64,000 nt of DNA from Kytococcus schroeteri. Its GTDB lineage: Bacteria; Actinomycetota; Actinomycetes; Actinomycetales; Dermatophilaceae. The DNA lies in assembly GCF_002847825.1 (NCBI RefSeq), contig NZ_PKIZ01000007.1, positions 1-64,000 of the forward strand. Reading direction: 5' to 3'. The first letter of the stretch is position 1. The number at the start of each line of letters is the position of its first letter. Shown here piece after piece: positions 1-7,902 of the stretch. Made by a program: the position numbers and the translations under genes. The notes under the pieces are model-generated. The model was not told the DNA's origin, did no database searches, and saw only the letters and a program-made list of their open reading frames with translations.

Positions 1-1
1 C

Positions 2-106
2 CTCCGAGGGTCCGCCCTCGGCTTCCGCAACCTGACCCACTACGTCGCCCGATCCCTCCTCGAAGCCGGCGGCTTCAGACCACGACTACACCCTCAGATC
101 GGATGA
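2..106 (+). CDS. ISL3-like transposase, C-terminal fragment (runs off the left edge)
   Basis: The open frame enters from the left edge and ends at a TGA at 104-106. It encodes about 34 residues containing GSALGFRNLTHYVARSLLEA, which resembles the extreme C-terminus of ISL3-family DDE transposases. The catalytic residues would lie upstream, outside the window. The stop overlaps the ATG (103) of the next gene, so the element seems to end right at the edge of the toxin module. I could not identify a terminal inverted repeat. The family call rests on a short stretch and is recognition from memory. Confidence 0.6.
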   Translation, partial: LRGSALGFRNLTHYVARSLLEAGGFRPRLHPQIG

Positions 107-564
107 GCCTGACAAGTCCGGGTCGTCAAATGAATCGCGACGAACCGGCACCTGCGGACCTGCGGGAACAGGAAGTGCCGACTACCTACGAATCTTGGGC
201 CGGTCGGTCGGAGGGTGACGACGTATGGGTGCAGTGTGGGAGTTACAAGAAGTTCACTGGTGGGAATTTCCCTCACAACCCCGGAGTCAGGGCCGGCACC
301 GGGAACATCTCATCACCAAAAGATTACCATGCGCACCATAATCTGCCTCAGAAGTTTCAGGGTTACTTTTCTTCTCGGGGGTTGAATATTCACAATCCCA
401 AATACGGCTCATGGGTGTGGTCAAGCAAGCATTTGGCGGATGCGCGTAGGTTCAATGCGCACTGGGAGTGGTTCCGTACCACGTATCCACACGCCTCGAT
501 GTATCAGATCGAGCAATATGGACGGTTTCTGGCTCGCGAGTTTGGGTACAGGATCTACTTCTGA
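103..564 (+). CDS. Orphan C-terminal toxin module, HNH/Endo VII (AHH-like) nuclease
   Basis: A 153-residue protein. The first 65 residues are unremarkable. From residue 74 the sequence DYHAHHNLPQKF leads into a histidine-rich region with H97-N98 and K109-H110, and ends in aromatic-rich helices (FNAHWEWF and the last 20 residues). This matches the layout of AHH/HNH nucleases found at the C-termini of polymorphic toxins, where the histidines bind metal and attack DNA. No signal peptide, delivery domain or repeat precedes it, so it looks like a toxin tip cut from its delivery gene, perhaps by the adjacent insertion element. Codons in 300-560 are visibly richer in A/T than in any neighbour. The next gene begins inside this stop codon, as expected for toxin-immunity pairs. 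Start at 103 is the only upstream ATG but is uncertain. Confidence 0.55.
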   Translation: MSLTSPGRQMNRDEPAPADLREQEVPTTYESWAGRSEGDDVWVQCGSYKKFTGGNFPHNPGVRAGTGNISSPKDYHAHHNLPQKFQGYFSSRGLNIHNPKYGSWVWSSKHLADARRFNAHWEWFRTTYPHASMYQIEQYGRFLAREFGYRIYF

Positions 565-1271
565 TGCAACAGCGCACTGAACCTCACTTCTTCCTCGTGG
601 ACCTGGACCCCGGTAGCGGGTTGAAGATCACTGTGGAGGGGTTGACGCCAGTCAGTCGGTCGTCGGCCGCGCTGGATATGACGACGGTTAGTGCCGGGCC
701 GGTGCCCGAGGCGGCGGGTCACGAGATGTGGACGGTGGTTCACGACGATCTCCGTCAGGTGGTCGAAGCGACCGGTGCCACCGGCGTCAGGTTTCATGCC
801 GCGCCCGAGCCGAGCCCTGCATTGCAGGAGATTCACCCAGGTTACTGGTATCACCTCGAGGTGACGGGGACCTCGCCGGGGGTGAGCCGTGGCTTCCATG
901 ACGACCACGTGTCCTTCGAGCGCATGCCGGGCGGGATGTTGAGCCTGGTTCACCCCTGCATGGACCCCTCCCCGCAGGGGTGGGACGGGTCGGACGTCTA
1001 CATGCCGGCCGGTACGCGGCTCATCGTGGTCACCGAGCCCGTGGCGCGAGCGATCCAGGATGCCGGGTGCTCGGTCGAGCTGGTCGAGGTCGGCCGAGCC
1101 CGCACCCCGGGTGGGATGGACGTCGTCATGGAGCTGTCGGATCGTCTCGGCGAGGAGGAGGCCAGCCGGATCCTTGAGCAGATGACGCCCGAGGACCTCT
1201 GGGAGCAGCGGACCGGGCGAGACCGTGAGACGTGGGAGGGACCCGGCTACTGCCCTGACGTCGTCCGTTGA
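564..1271 (+). CDS. Candidate immunity protein for the HNH toxin module
   Basis: A 235-residue soluble protein of no family I recognise for certain. Its ATG overlaps the TGA of the toxin module by one base, so the two are translationally coupled. It has no signal peptide or membrane segment. The middle is rich in aromatic residues (PGYWYHLEVT) and the C-terminus is acidic and helical (about residues 190-235). Partner-of-toxin is inferred from position and coupling only. Polymorphic toxins are normally followed at once by a cytoplasmic immunity protein that binds the nuclease. G+C rises towards the end of the gene. Confidence 0.45.
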   Translation: MQQRTEPHFFLVDLDPGSGLKITVEGLTPVSRSSAALDMTTVSAGPVPEAAGHEMWTVVHDDLRQVVEATGATGVRFHAAPEPSPALQEIHPGYWYHLEVTGTSPGVSRGFHDDHVSFERMPGGMLSLVHPCMDPSPQGWDGSDVYMPAGTRLIVVTEPVARAIQDAGCSVELVEVGRARTPGGMDVVMELSDRLGEEEASRILEQMTPEDLWEQRTGRDRETWEGPGYCPDVVR

Positions 1272-1316
1272 CGGGACCGGCCTCTCGGGGGGCCGCTTCG
1301 GTCTGCGCTGCGACGG

Positions 1317-1895
1317 TCAGAACAGGCCGGCGCCCTCGGCGATGAGGACCAGCCCGAACAGCGCGAAGAGCGCCGCGGCGCCATAGGTGATGACCTTCTC
1401 GGGGAGCTTCCTGCCCAGCACCGCGCCCACGACGATGGCCAGCGCGTCGGCGGCCACCATGCCCAGCGTGCTGCCGATCCACGTGCCCAGCCAGCCCTCG
1501 CGGGTGGCCAGGGTGATGGTGGCCAGCATCGTCTTGTCGCCCAGCTCGGCCAGGAAGAACGCCGTTCCCACGGCCAGGATGGCGGCGCCGGTGGCGTGGC
1601 GGGCCTTGTCGGCCTCCTCGTCGGTGAGTTCGTCGCCGCGCAGGGTCCACAGGGCGAAGCCGAGGAACGCCACACCGGCGGCGACGGCGATCCAGTGCCG
1701 GTAGTTGGCGAACGCGTCGCCGATGAAGTAGCCGATGCCCACGCTGGCCAGGTGGACGATCGCGGTGGCCACGGTGATGCCGATGAGCACGTCGCGGGCC
1801 TTGTAGCGGGCGGCGAAGGTCATGGCCATGAGCTGGCTCTTGTCGCCCAGCTCGGCGATGAAGATCACCGCGGTGCTCAGGAGGAAGGCTTCCAT
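1317..1895 (-). CDS. TMEM165/GDT1 family (UPF0016) Mn2+ exporter-like membrane protein
   Basis: A 192-residue polytopic membrane protein built as two inverted halves. Each half carries the family signature: E15-L-G-D-K-S20 in the first and E117-L-G-D120-K-T122 in the second, each inside a hydrophobic helix. A charged cytoplasmic loop (about residues 86-102) separates the halves. Members of this family (yeast Gdt1, bacterial MneA/MntX-type) are cation exchangers, and several bacterial ones export manganese. The gene lies behind a yybP-ykoY riboswitch, which fits Mn2+ detoxification. I chose the ATG at 1895 because the family signature follows directly. The longer frame upstream runs through the riboswitch expression platform. 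Confidence 0.85.
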   Translation of the reverse strand: MEAFLLSTAVIFIAELGDKSQLMAMTFAARYKARDVLIGITVATAIVHLASVGIGYFIGDAFANYRHWIAVAAGVAFLGFALWTLRGDELTDEEADKARHATGAAILAVGTAFFLAELGDKTMLATITLATREGWLGTWIGSTLGMVAADALAIVVGAVLGRKLPEKVITYGAAALFALFGLVLIAEGAGLF

Positions 1896-1911
1896 CAGGG
1901 GGTCTCTTTCC

Positions 1912-1960
1912 GCCCGGTCAAAGGCGGTGGACGCTGTCCCGTGGACGCCTTCGACCGGGC
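1912..1960 (-). promoter_or_regulatory. Long hairpin between Mn riboswitch and start codon (expression platform)
   Basis: An inverted repeat with 8-base outer arms (GCCCGGTC/GACCGGGC) continues inward as AAGGCG/CGCCTT. It ends 16 bases before the ATG of the exporter gene. No T-run follows, so control by hiding the ribosome site or by alternative folding is likelier than a classical terminator. This is inferred from base pairing. Confidence 0.55.
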
Positions 1961-2006
1961 ACACGTCTCAGGCCCCGTCGGGCGGGGGAGGGGTGCGTCG
2001 TTCCGG

Positions 2007-2103
2007 TCGAAAGTCTCGTCCGCCACCGGTGGTGGCCTCCTGCGCCGGGCCGATGGTGCTGGCCAGTCTGTCGACGCAGGTGTTGGGGACTACTCCCTTT
2101 CGA
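2007..2103 (-). promoter_or_regulatory. yybP-ykoY manganese riboswitch aptamer
   Basis: On the minus strand the element opens with TCGAAAGGGAGTAG and closes with GAGACTTTCGA. The 7-base arms TCGAAAG (2103-2097) and CTTTCGA (2013-2007) pair perfectly as helix P1. The conserved loop features of this class are present: GGGAGTAG after the 5' arm, an internal CGTCGACAGACTGGC, and GAGACTTT before the 3' arm. This class senses Mn2+ and usually controls Mn exporters, which matches the GDT1-family gene downstream. The actinobacterial 5' arm normally reads AAAGGGGAG; here one G is missing. Confidence 0.85.
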
Positions 2104-2126
2104 GGGCGCAGGCTAGCAGGAAGTAA

Positions 2127-2903
2127 TCAGGCCTCGCGGCGGAAGACCGGCTCGTCGCGGGTGGAGACCTCCGGTGCGTAGGCGTAGCCGGCCGCGTCGA
2201 AGCGGGTGAGCGCCTTCACGCTGCGGGTCCGCTGCCGCACCATCCACGAGGCCATGGCGCCGCGGGCGCGCTTGGCGTGGAAGGAGATGACCTTCCACTC
2301 GCCGGCCGGGGAGCGGTCCTCGAAGCGCGGGGTGACCACGCGTGCTTCGAGGCGGCGGAGGTCCACCGCCTGGGAGTACTCGCCGGAGGCCAGATTGACC
2401 ACCACGTCCGGGCCGGGGGAGTCGGCCAGGTCGGCGGCCACCTGCTCGGTGATGGCCTCGCCCCACCACTGCACCAGGGTGTCGCCCCGGTCGGTCCGCA
2501 GCCGCGTACCCATCTCCAGGCGGTAGGGCTGCATGAGGTCCAGCGGCCGCAGCACGCCGTACAGCCCGGAGAGGATGCGCACGGTCTTCTGCGCCTCGGT
2601 GAGGTCGCGGGTGTCCAGGCGGCCGGCGTTGAACCCCCGGTAGACGTCGCCGGCGAAGGTGAACACCGCCGGTCGGGCGTTCTTGCGCGTGAACGGCGTG
2701 TGGAAGTCCGCGTAGCGCTCGGCGTTGAGCTGCCCCAGCTCGGCGGAGATCCCCATCAGCTCGGAGAGGTCCTCCGGCGACTTGGTCCGCATCACCTCCA
2801 CCAGCTGCTCGGCGTGCTCCAGCAGCCGGGGCTGGGTGTGCACCCGGGTGGGCAGGCGGGAGTCGAGGTCGAGGGACTTGGCGGGGGAGAGCAGGGCCAG
2901 CAC
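2127..2903 (-). CDS. yaaA: YaaA family (DUF328) peroxide-stress protein
   Basis: A 258-residue cytoplasmic protein. The N-terminus MLALLSPAKSLD is the classical YaaA/DUF328 opening. Further family marks are FHTPFTRKNARPA, FAGDVYRGF, the RILSGLYGVLRPLDLMQPYR block and the C-terminal KVISFHAKRARGAMA. Length matches the family. Escherichia coli YaaA limits free iron and oxidative damage during H2O2 stress and binds DNA in vitro. The gene stands alone on the minus strand, 230 bases upstream of the riboswitch-controlled exporter. Confidence 0.93.
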   Translation of the reverse strand: MLALLSPAKSLDLDSRLPTRVHTQPRLLEHAEQLVEVMRTKSPEDLSELMGISAELGQLNAERYADFHTPFTRKNARPAVFTFAGDVYRGFNAGRLDTRDLTEAQKTVRILSGLYGVLRPLDLMQPYRLEMGTRLRTDRGDTLVQWWGEAITEQVAADLADSPGPDVVVNLASGEYSQAVDLRRLEARVVTPRFEDRSPAGEWKVISFHAKRARGAMASWMVRQRTRSVKALTRFDAAGYAYAPEVSTRDEPVFRREA

Positions 2904-2975
2904 GCCCCGGACCGTATCCCAGCCCGCCCAGGTGGGCCGCGGGGTCTCGGCTCGGGCGTCAGCCGGCGGCCCAGG

Positions 2976-3758
2976 TCACTGGGCCGTCCAGCCGCCGTCG
3001 ATGACGAGGTTCGCCCCCGTCATCGAGGACGAGTGCGGACCGCAGAGGAACAGGGCGGCATCGGCGATGGCCTCCACGGACGCGAACTCCTTGAGGGCCT
3101 AATTCTTCAGCAGCACCTTCTCCGCCACCTCGTCCTCGCTCATGTGGTGGCTGGCGGCCTGGTCGGCGATCTGGGCCTGGATCAGCGGGGTCCACATGTA
3201 GCCGGGGTTGATGCAGTTGCTCGTGACGCCCTTGCCGGCGCCCTCCAGGGCGGTCACCTTGCTCAGGCCCTCCAGGCCGTGCTTGGCGGCCACGTAGGCG
3301 GCCTTGTACTCGCTCACCCGCAGGCCGTGGGCGCTGGAGATGTTGACGACGCGGCCCCAGCCGGCGTCGTACATGTGGGGCAGGGCGGCGCGGGTCAGCA
3401 GGAACGGTGCGGTGAGCATGAGCTGCTGGATGAGCTGCCACTTCGCCACGTCGAACTCGTGCAGGGGCTGCACGTGCTGGATCCCGGCGTTGTTCACCAG
3501 GATGTCGATGTCCAGGGACAGCGCCGCCAGGGCGTCGGCATCTGAGAGGTCGAGTTCCCAGGCCTCGGCGCTGCCGCCGGCGTCCTGCACCTTGCCCACC
3601 ACGCGCTCCAGGCCCTCGCCGTCGATGTCGGCGAGCACCACGTGCGTGCCGGCTCCGGCCAGGGCGCGCCCGATGCCGGAGCCGAGCCCGCCGGCGCCGC
3701 CGGTGGCCAGGGCGCGCTTGCAGGCGAGGTGGGTGGGGGAGGTGTTCGAGGTGTCCAT
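2976..3758 (-). pseudogene. 3-hydroxybutyrate dehydrogenase (SDR), interrupted by an in-frame amber codon
   Basis: The frame from ATG 3758 encodes a short-chain dehydrogenase close to 3-hydroxybutyrate dehydrogenase, which oxidises 3-hydroxybutyrate to acetoacetate with NAD. Visible are the cofactor motif TGGAGGLGSGIG, NNAG followed by IQHVQPL, the catalytic Ser in NISSAHGL, and YVAAK. A TAG at 3101-3099 follows EKVLLKN. The same frame then continues ALKEFASVEAI... to NLVIDGGWTAQ and a natural TGA at 2976-2978, giving a family-length total of about 260 codons. A single C-to-T change of a CAG (Gln) would explain it. The truncated product would lack the last 40 residues, including the conserved C-terminal strand, and is probably inactive. 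A sequencing error or suppression cannot be excluded. Confidence 0.8.
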
Positions 3759-4101
3759 GCGGTGACTCCAGGAAGGCCCACCGACGACGTCGCCGGCTGC
3801 TCCGGCACGCCCGGGAAGGTCACGAGATGGCGTCGGCTTGGCAAGGATTTGGTCAACGCCGGCGGGCCCGTTGGCGTGGTGGAGGGCCGGGTTCCAGTCC
3901 GTCCTCCCGGGAAATCGCGTTCCCGGGTGGCTGCCAGCACGCCCCCGCTGCCCGTGGGTGAACGGGCCATAACGATCCGCCCAGCAAACGTTCAGGGTGG
4001 CTCTCGGGGCCTGTGGACAACGGCGGACGCGGGGGTGCGGTCCTTCCGTAGCGTGCCCCACGTTCCCCTCACATCACCACCGGAGCCGAACCGGAGCCGC
4101 C
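3759..4101. other. Intergenic region between the dehydrogenase remnant and the tad locus
   Basis: These 343 bases hold no convincing gene on either strand. They should contain the divergent promoters of the dehydrogenase (left) and tadA (right). A possible -10 box TAGCGT for tadA lies at 4049-4054, but no good -35 is visible. A DnaA-box-like sequence lies at 4012-4020. Confidence 0.5.
4012..4020 (-). promoter_or_regulatory. DnaA-box-like nonamer
   Basis: TGTGGACAA on the plus strand reads TTGTCCACA on the minus strand, which equals the preferred DnaA box of high-GC actinobacteria. It is a single copy, so it is not an origin. It may be chance or a DnaA-linked control site for the divergent genes. 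Confidence 0.3.
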
Positions 4102-5382
4102 ATGCCGCACACCCTGCAGGACGTCGCGCCCACCCCCGCCGGGCCCGTCGCCGAGGACCGTCCCACGTTGCGTTCCCTGGAGGACCGCGTGCGCGACGTC
4201 GTGCGTCGACGGGAACTCGACCCGGACACCGACGTGCAGGAGGTGCGCGACCTCGTTGACGAGGTGGTCGAGGCCCACCAGCAGGCTGCCGGTGCGGGGC
4301 GTGGGCGCCTCATCGTCGACGAGCCCGCGGTCCGCCGACACCTCGTCGATGCCGTGAGCGGCCTGGGCGAGCTGCAGCAGTACCTCGACGACCCCGAGGT
4401 GGAGGAGATCTGGATCAACTCGCCCCAGCACGTGTTCGTCGCGCGGGGTGGACGCTCGGAGCTCACCCCGGTGCTGCTCACCGACCAGCAGGTGCAGGAC
4501 CTCGTCGAGCGCATGCTCAAGTCGAGCGGCCGCCGCATCGACCTCAGCTCGCCGTTCGTGGACGCCTCCCTGCCCGGAGGTGAGCGCCTGCACGTGGCCA
4601 TCCCGGACATCACGCGCCGCCACTGGTCGGTCAACATCCGCAAGTTCGTCTCCCGCGCCCACCACCTCGAGGACCTCGTGGCCCTGGGCAGCCTCACCGC
4701 ACCGGCGGCCTCCTTCCTGCGGGCGGCGGTCGCCAGCGGACTCAACGTGCTCGTCTCCGGCGGCACGCAGGCCGGCAAGACCACGATGCTGAACTGTCTC
4801 GCCGCGGCCATCCCTCCCCACGAGCGGGTGGTCACCGCCGAGGAGGTCTTCGAGCTCCACGTGCCCCTGCGGGACACCGTGGCGATGCAGTGCCGCCAGC
4901 CGAGCCTGGAGGGCACCGGGGAGATCACGCTGCGGCGCCTGGTCAAGGAGGCGCTACGCATGCGGCCCTCGCGCATCATCGTCGGCGAGGTGCGGCAGGA
5001 GGAGGCGCTCGACCTGCTCATCGGCCTGAACTCGGGCCTGCCGGGCATGGCCACGGTCCACGCCAACGGCGCCCGAGAGGCCGTGCTCAAGATGTGCACG
5101 CTGCCGCTGCTCGCTGGTCCCAACGTGGCCAGCTCGTTCGTGGTGCCCACCGTGGCCAACGCGGTCGACCTCGTCGTCCACTGCGCGCTGGAGCGTGACG
5201 GGCGCCGCCGGGTGCAGCAGATCTGCGCCCTCCCGGGTCGCGCGGAGGGGGACGTCATCGAGATCGCCGACATCTTCACCCGGGTGGAGGGCGAGCTGGT
5301 CCGCGGTGACGGCTTCCCGCCCCACGCCGAGCGCTTCGCCCGAGCGGGCTTCGACGTGCGCGAGATCCTGGGGGCGTCGTGA
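4102..5382 (+). CDS. tadA: TadA/CpaF-type secretion ATPase of the tad pilus
   Basis: A 426-residue cytoplasmic hexameric ATPase that drives assembly of tad/Flp pili. The N-terminal domain (to about 130) is helical. The core has IWINSPQHVFVARGG, the Walker A GGTQAGKTT near residue 220, the Asp/Glu box and Walker B IIVGEVRQEEALDLL, and the MATVHANGA segment typical of CpaF. I used ATG 4102 (MPHTLQD) because it precedes the first family-like residues; an upstream extension would run through the putative promoter. It is the first gene of a run of coupled tad genes: its TGA overlaps the GTG of tadB. Confidence 0.93.
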   Translation: MPHTLQDVAPTPAGPVAEDRPTLRSLEDRVRDVVRRRELDPDTDVQEVRDLVDEVVEAHQQAAGAGRGRLIVDEPAVRRHLVDAVSGLGELQQYLDDPEVEEIWINSPQHVFVARGGRSELTPVLLTDQQVQDLVERMLKSSGRRIDLSSPFVDASLPGGERLHVAIPDITRRHWSVNIRKFVSRAHHLEDLVALGSLTAPAASFLRAAVASGLNVLVSGGTQAGKTTMLNCLAAAIPPHERVVTAEEVFELHVPLRDTVAMQCRQPSLEGTGEITLRRLVKEALRMRPSRIIVGEVRQEEALDLLIGLNSGLPGMATVHANGAREAVLKMCTLPLLAGPNVASSFVVPTVANAVDLVVHCALERDGRRRVQQICALPGRAEGDVIEIADIFTRVEGELVRGDGFPPHAERFARAGFDVREILGAS

Positions 5383-6242
5383 CCGGCTGGCTGGTGGGGG
5401 CGCTCGCGGGTCTCGGGCTCGCGCTCGTGTGGGACTCGTGCTGGCCGGCGCGCCCCCGGCAGGCGGTCACGCGCACGACCTGGCGGGACCGGGTGGCCGA
5501 CGATCTCGCGGTCGCCCGCTGGACGGGCGTCACCCCGAGCGGCCTGGTGCTGGCCACGCTCGCGGCGGGGTTCGTCGTGTTCGTCCTGGTGGCGGGCCTC
5601 ACCGGCGTCCTGCCGGTGGCCCTCGCGTTCGGCATCATCGCGGTCGCCACGCCGTGGATGGTGCTCTCCGGGGCGGCGGGTCGCCGCCGCACGCGCCTGC
5701 GGGATGCCTGGCCCGACTGCGTGGACCACGTCGCCAGCGGTGTCCGGGCCGGCATGGCGCTCCCGGAGGCCCTCGCGCAGCTCGCGGTCCGTGGTCCCGA
5801 GGAGCTGCGTCCCGCCTTCGCGGCCTTCGCCCACGACTACCGGGCCACGGGCCGCTTCCACGTGAGCCTGGACGCCCTCAAGGAACGCCTGGCCGACCCT
5901 GTGGGCGACCGTCTGGTGGAGGCCCTGCGCATCGCCCGCGAGGTGGGTGGCAGCGACCTGGGCGTCGTGCTGCGGACCCTCAGTGCCTTCCTGCGCGAGG
6001 AGGCCCACACCCGGTCCGAGATGGAGGCCCGCCAGAGCTGGACGGTCAACGCGGCCCGGCTGGGCCTGGCCGCCCCGTGGGTAGTGCTGGCGCTGCTCGC
6101 CACGAGGGGCAGCTCACTGGCCGCCTACGAGTCGGTCACGGGCGTCGTAGTCCTCGTGACCGGGGCCGGGGTCTCCGTGGGGGCCTACGCACTGATGATG
6201 CGGCTCGGGCGCATCCCGCAAGCCGAGCGGGTGCTGCGATGA
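5379..6242 (+). CDS. tadB: TadB-like pilus platform protein (type II secretion F domain)
   Basis: A 287-residue inner-membrane protein. Its GTG start overlaps the tadA stop. The N-terminal 90 residues hold two or three hydrophobic segments. The cytoplasmic T2SSF domain follows, with SGVRAGMALPEALAQLAVRG, and the C-terminus carries a further membrane pair. Length is typical for TadB. It should form, with TadC, the platform on which the ATPase works. The TGA overlaps the ATG of tadC. Confidence 0.88.
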   Translation: MTGWLVGALAGLGLALVWDSCWPARPRQAVTRTTWRDRVADDLAVARWTGVTPSGLVLATLAAGFVVFVLVAGLTGVLPVALAFGIIAVATPWMVLSGAAGRRRTRLRDAWPDCVDHVASGVRAGMALPEALAQLAVRGPEELRPAFAAFAHDYRATGRFHVSLDALKERLADPVGDRLVEALRIAREVGGSDLGVVLRTLSAFLREEAHTRSEMEARQSWTVNAARLGLAAPWVVLALLATRGSSLAAYESVTGVVVLVTGAGVSVGAYALMMRLGRIPQAERVLR

Positions 6243-7168
6243 GCTGGTCGTGGCCGGGCGCCGCCGTGGGCATGCTCGTGGGACTCGGGCTCCTGCTGGT
6301 GCTGTACGGAGTTCCACGGTGGCGCACCCCCTCCCTCGCGATGCGGGTGGACCCCTACGTCCGGGACGAACCCGCGCCGGTGCGCCTGTTCAACCTGGCC
6401 CCGCACGAACAGCTCACCGTGCACCATGTGGTCGACCCGGTCACCCGGCGGCTGGGGGCGCGGCTGGGGGAGTGGCTCGGCGGCGAGGAGGTGCTGGTGC
6501 GGCGCCTGGAGCGGGCCGGGCTCGTCCCGGACGTCCCGGGGTACCGCGCCCAGCAGGCCGTCCTGGCCTGCGTGTTCGCCGCGGCCGGCGCGGCGCTCGG
6601 TGTCCTCCTGTGGAGCACGGGCCGGGCGGCGCCCCTGCTGGCGCCGGCACTGGGGCTCTCCGGGGCCGTGGCCGGCGTGCTGCTCCGCGACCACCTGCTC
6701 TCCCGGCGACTGGCCCGGCGCGAGCGACGTGTGGTGGAGGAGTTCCCGGCCATCGCCGAGCTCCTGGCGCTGGCGGTGGCGGCCGGTGAGTCCGCCTCGG
6801 CCGCCCTGGAGCGGGTGGCGCGCCTGAGCCGCGGTGAGCTCTCGCGGGAGCTCACCCAGGCGCTCGCGGAGGCACGGGCAGGGGCGAGCCTGCCCGTCGC
6901 GCTCGAGGGCATCGCCGACCGCACCGGCGTCCCCAGCGTGGCGCGCTTCGTGGACGGCGTCATCATCGCCGTGGAGCGCGGCACACCCCTGGCCGAGGTG
7001 CTCCGTGCCCAGGCCACCGACGCCCGGGAGGCCGCACGCCAGGCGATCATCGCCGAGGGCGGCCGGCGCGAGATCCTCATGATGATCCCGGTCGTCTTCC
7101 TCGTGCTCCCCGTCACCGTGGTCTTCGCCATGTTCCCGGGCCTGGCCGCACTGCAGGTGAACCTCTGA
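6239..7168 (+). CDS. tadC: TadC-like pilus platform protein (type II secretion F domain)
   Basis: A 309-residue membrane protein starting at ATG 6239 inside the tadB stop. It has an N-terminal membrane helix (MLVGLGLLLVLYG), a central hydrophobic pair (about residues 100-150), the T2SSF domain with LLALAVAAGESASAALERVA, and a C-terminal helix ending MIPVVFLVLPVTVVFAMFPG, which is characteristic of TadC. About 150 untranslated bases separate it from the pilin gene, unlike every other junction in this locus. Confidence 0.88.
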   Translation: MSWSWPGAAVGMLVGLGLLLVLYGVPRWRTPSLAMRVDPYVRDEPAPVRLFNLAPHEQLTVHHVVDPVTRRLGARLGEWLGGEEVLVRRLERAGLVPDVPGYRAQQAVLACVFAAAGAALGVLLWSTGRAAPLLAPALGLSGAVAGVLLRDHLLSRRLARRERRVVEEFPAIAELLALAVAAGESASAALERVARLSRGELSRELTQALAEARAGASLPVALEGIADRTGVPSVARFVDGVIIAVERGTPLAEVLRAQATDAREAARQAIIAEGGRREILMMIPVVFLVLPVTVVFAMFPGLAALQVNL

Positions 7169-7273
7169 TGCGCCGCCCGCCTGCCCCGCACCGGGGCCCC
7201 ACGAGCTCGGTCACCGTCCCGGTGGCCGTGGGGAGCCACGGCTCCCTTCCCGTTCCCTGCGGGGGACCCCTCG

Positions 7274-7290
7274 ACGGGAACCGTTCCCGT
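7274..7290. promoter_or_regulatory. 17-bp perfect palindrome upstream of the pilin-like gene
   Basis: ACGGGAAC-C-GTTCCCGT lies 28 bases before the ATG at 7319, in the only real gap of the tad locus. It could be an operator or a small RNA hairpin acting as an attenuator or mRNA stabiliser for the abundant pilin. There is no T-run. Confidence 0.45.
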
Positions 7291-7318
7291 TCGCAGCACA
7301 CACCCAAGGAGACCAAGC

Positions 7319-7519
7319 ATGACCACCTTCCAGAGCATCTACGCCCGTCTCGTGACGGCGTACACGCGGATGACCCAGGACACCGAGCGCGGCGACGTGC
7401 CCGGCTGGGTGCTCATCACGATGATGACGGCGGGCCTCGTGACGGCGCTGTGGGCCGTGGCCGGCCCCACGCTGAACGGTCTGTTCACCAGTGCGGTGAA
7501 CGGGGTCCAGGGCCCGTGA
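7319..7519 (+). CDS. Small Flp-like pilin candidate of the tad locus
   Basis: A 66-residue protein with a good ribosome site (AAGGAG about 7 bases upstream). A charged N-terminus of about 26 residues (ending TERGDVPG) is followed by one hydrophobic helix WVLITMMTAGLVTALWAVAG and a short tail. Size and position right after tadC are those of a Flp pilin. However, the glutamate-tyrosine pair that normally follows the prepilin cleavage site is missing. Position supports a pilin role; the sequence does not fully prove it. The stop overlaps the GTG of the next gene. Confidence 0.7.
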   Translation: MTTFQSIYARLVTAYTRMTQDTERGDVPGWVLITMMTAGLVTALWAVAGPTLNGLFTSAVNGVQGP

Positions 7520-7902
7520 GCCGGTGGAGGGCCGGTGAGCGTGGCTCCGCGACCACGGAGTTCGTACTCACCAGCGGGCTGGCCCTCCTGACGGTCATGG
7601 CCGTGCTGCAGCTGGCCTTCGCCCTGCACGTCAAGAACTCGCTCACCGCCTTCGCCGTCGAGGGGGCCCGCCACGGTGCCCGCGCGGGGGCCGCGCCCGG
7701 TGACGGGGTGGCCCGCACGCACTACCTGGCGGACCAAGCCCTCGTCGGCCGGGCGGTGAGCGAGGTCTCCGAGCACCACGAGGTCGTCGGCGGGAGGCAG
7801 GTGGTGGTCGTGGACGTCCGCGCCGACCTCCCGCTCGTCGGCCCGTGGGGCATCGGCCAGGACCTCGAGGTCCGGGGCCGTGCCCTCCGGGAGGGGACGT
7901 GA
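7516..7902 (+). CDS. TadE-like minor pseudopilin
   Basis: A 128-residue protein with GTG start inside the pilin stop. The N-terminus ERGSATTEFVLTSGLALLTV has the TadE pattern: Gly before Ser-Ala, a Glu near the helix start, then a 20-residue hydrophobic helix. The C-terminal domain is extracytoplasmic with no cysteines. TadE proteins are minor subunits needed for pilus assembly. Its stop overlaps the GTG of the second TadE-like gene. Confidence 0.8.
   Translation: MSRWRAGERGSATTEFVLTSGLALLTVMAVLQLAFALHVKNSLTAFAVEGARHGARAGAAPGDGVARTHYLADQALVGRAVSEVSEHHEVVGGRQVVVVDVRADLPLVGPWGIGQDLEVRGRALREGT

Noticed and set aside
4012..4020. Replication origin suggested by a DnaA-box-like nonamer
   Set aside because: Only one copy is present, without an AT-rich unwinding region or dnaA/dnaN genes.
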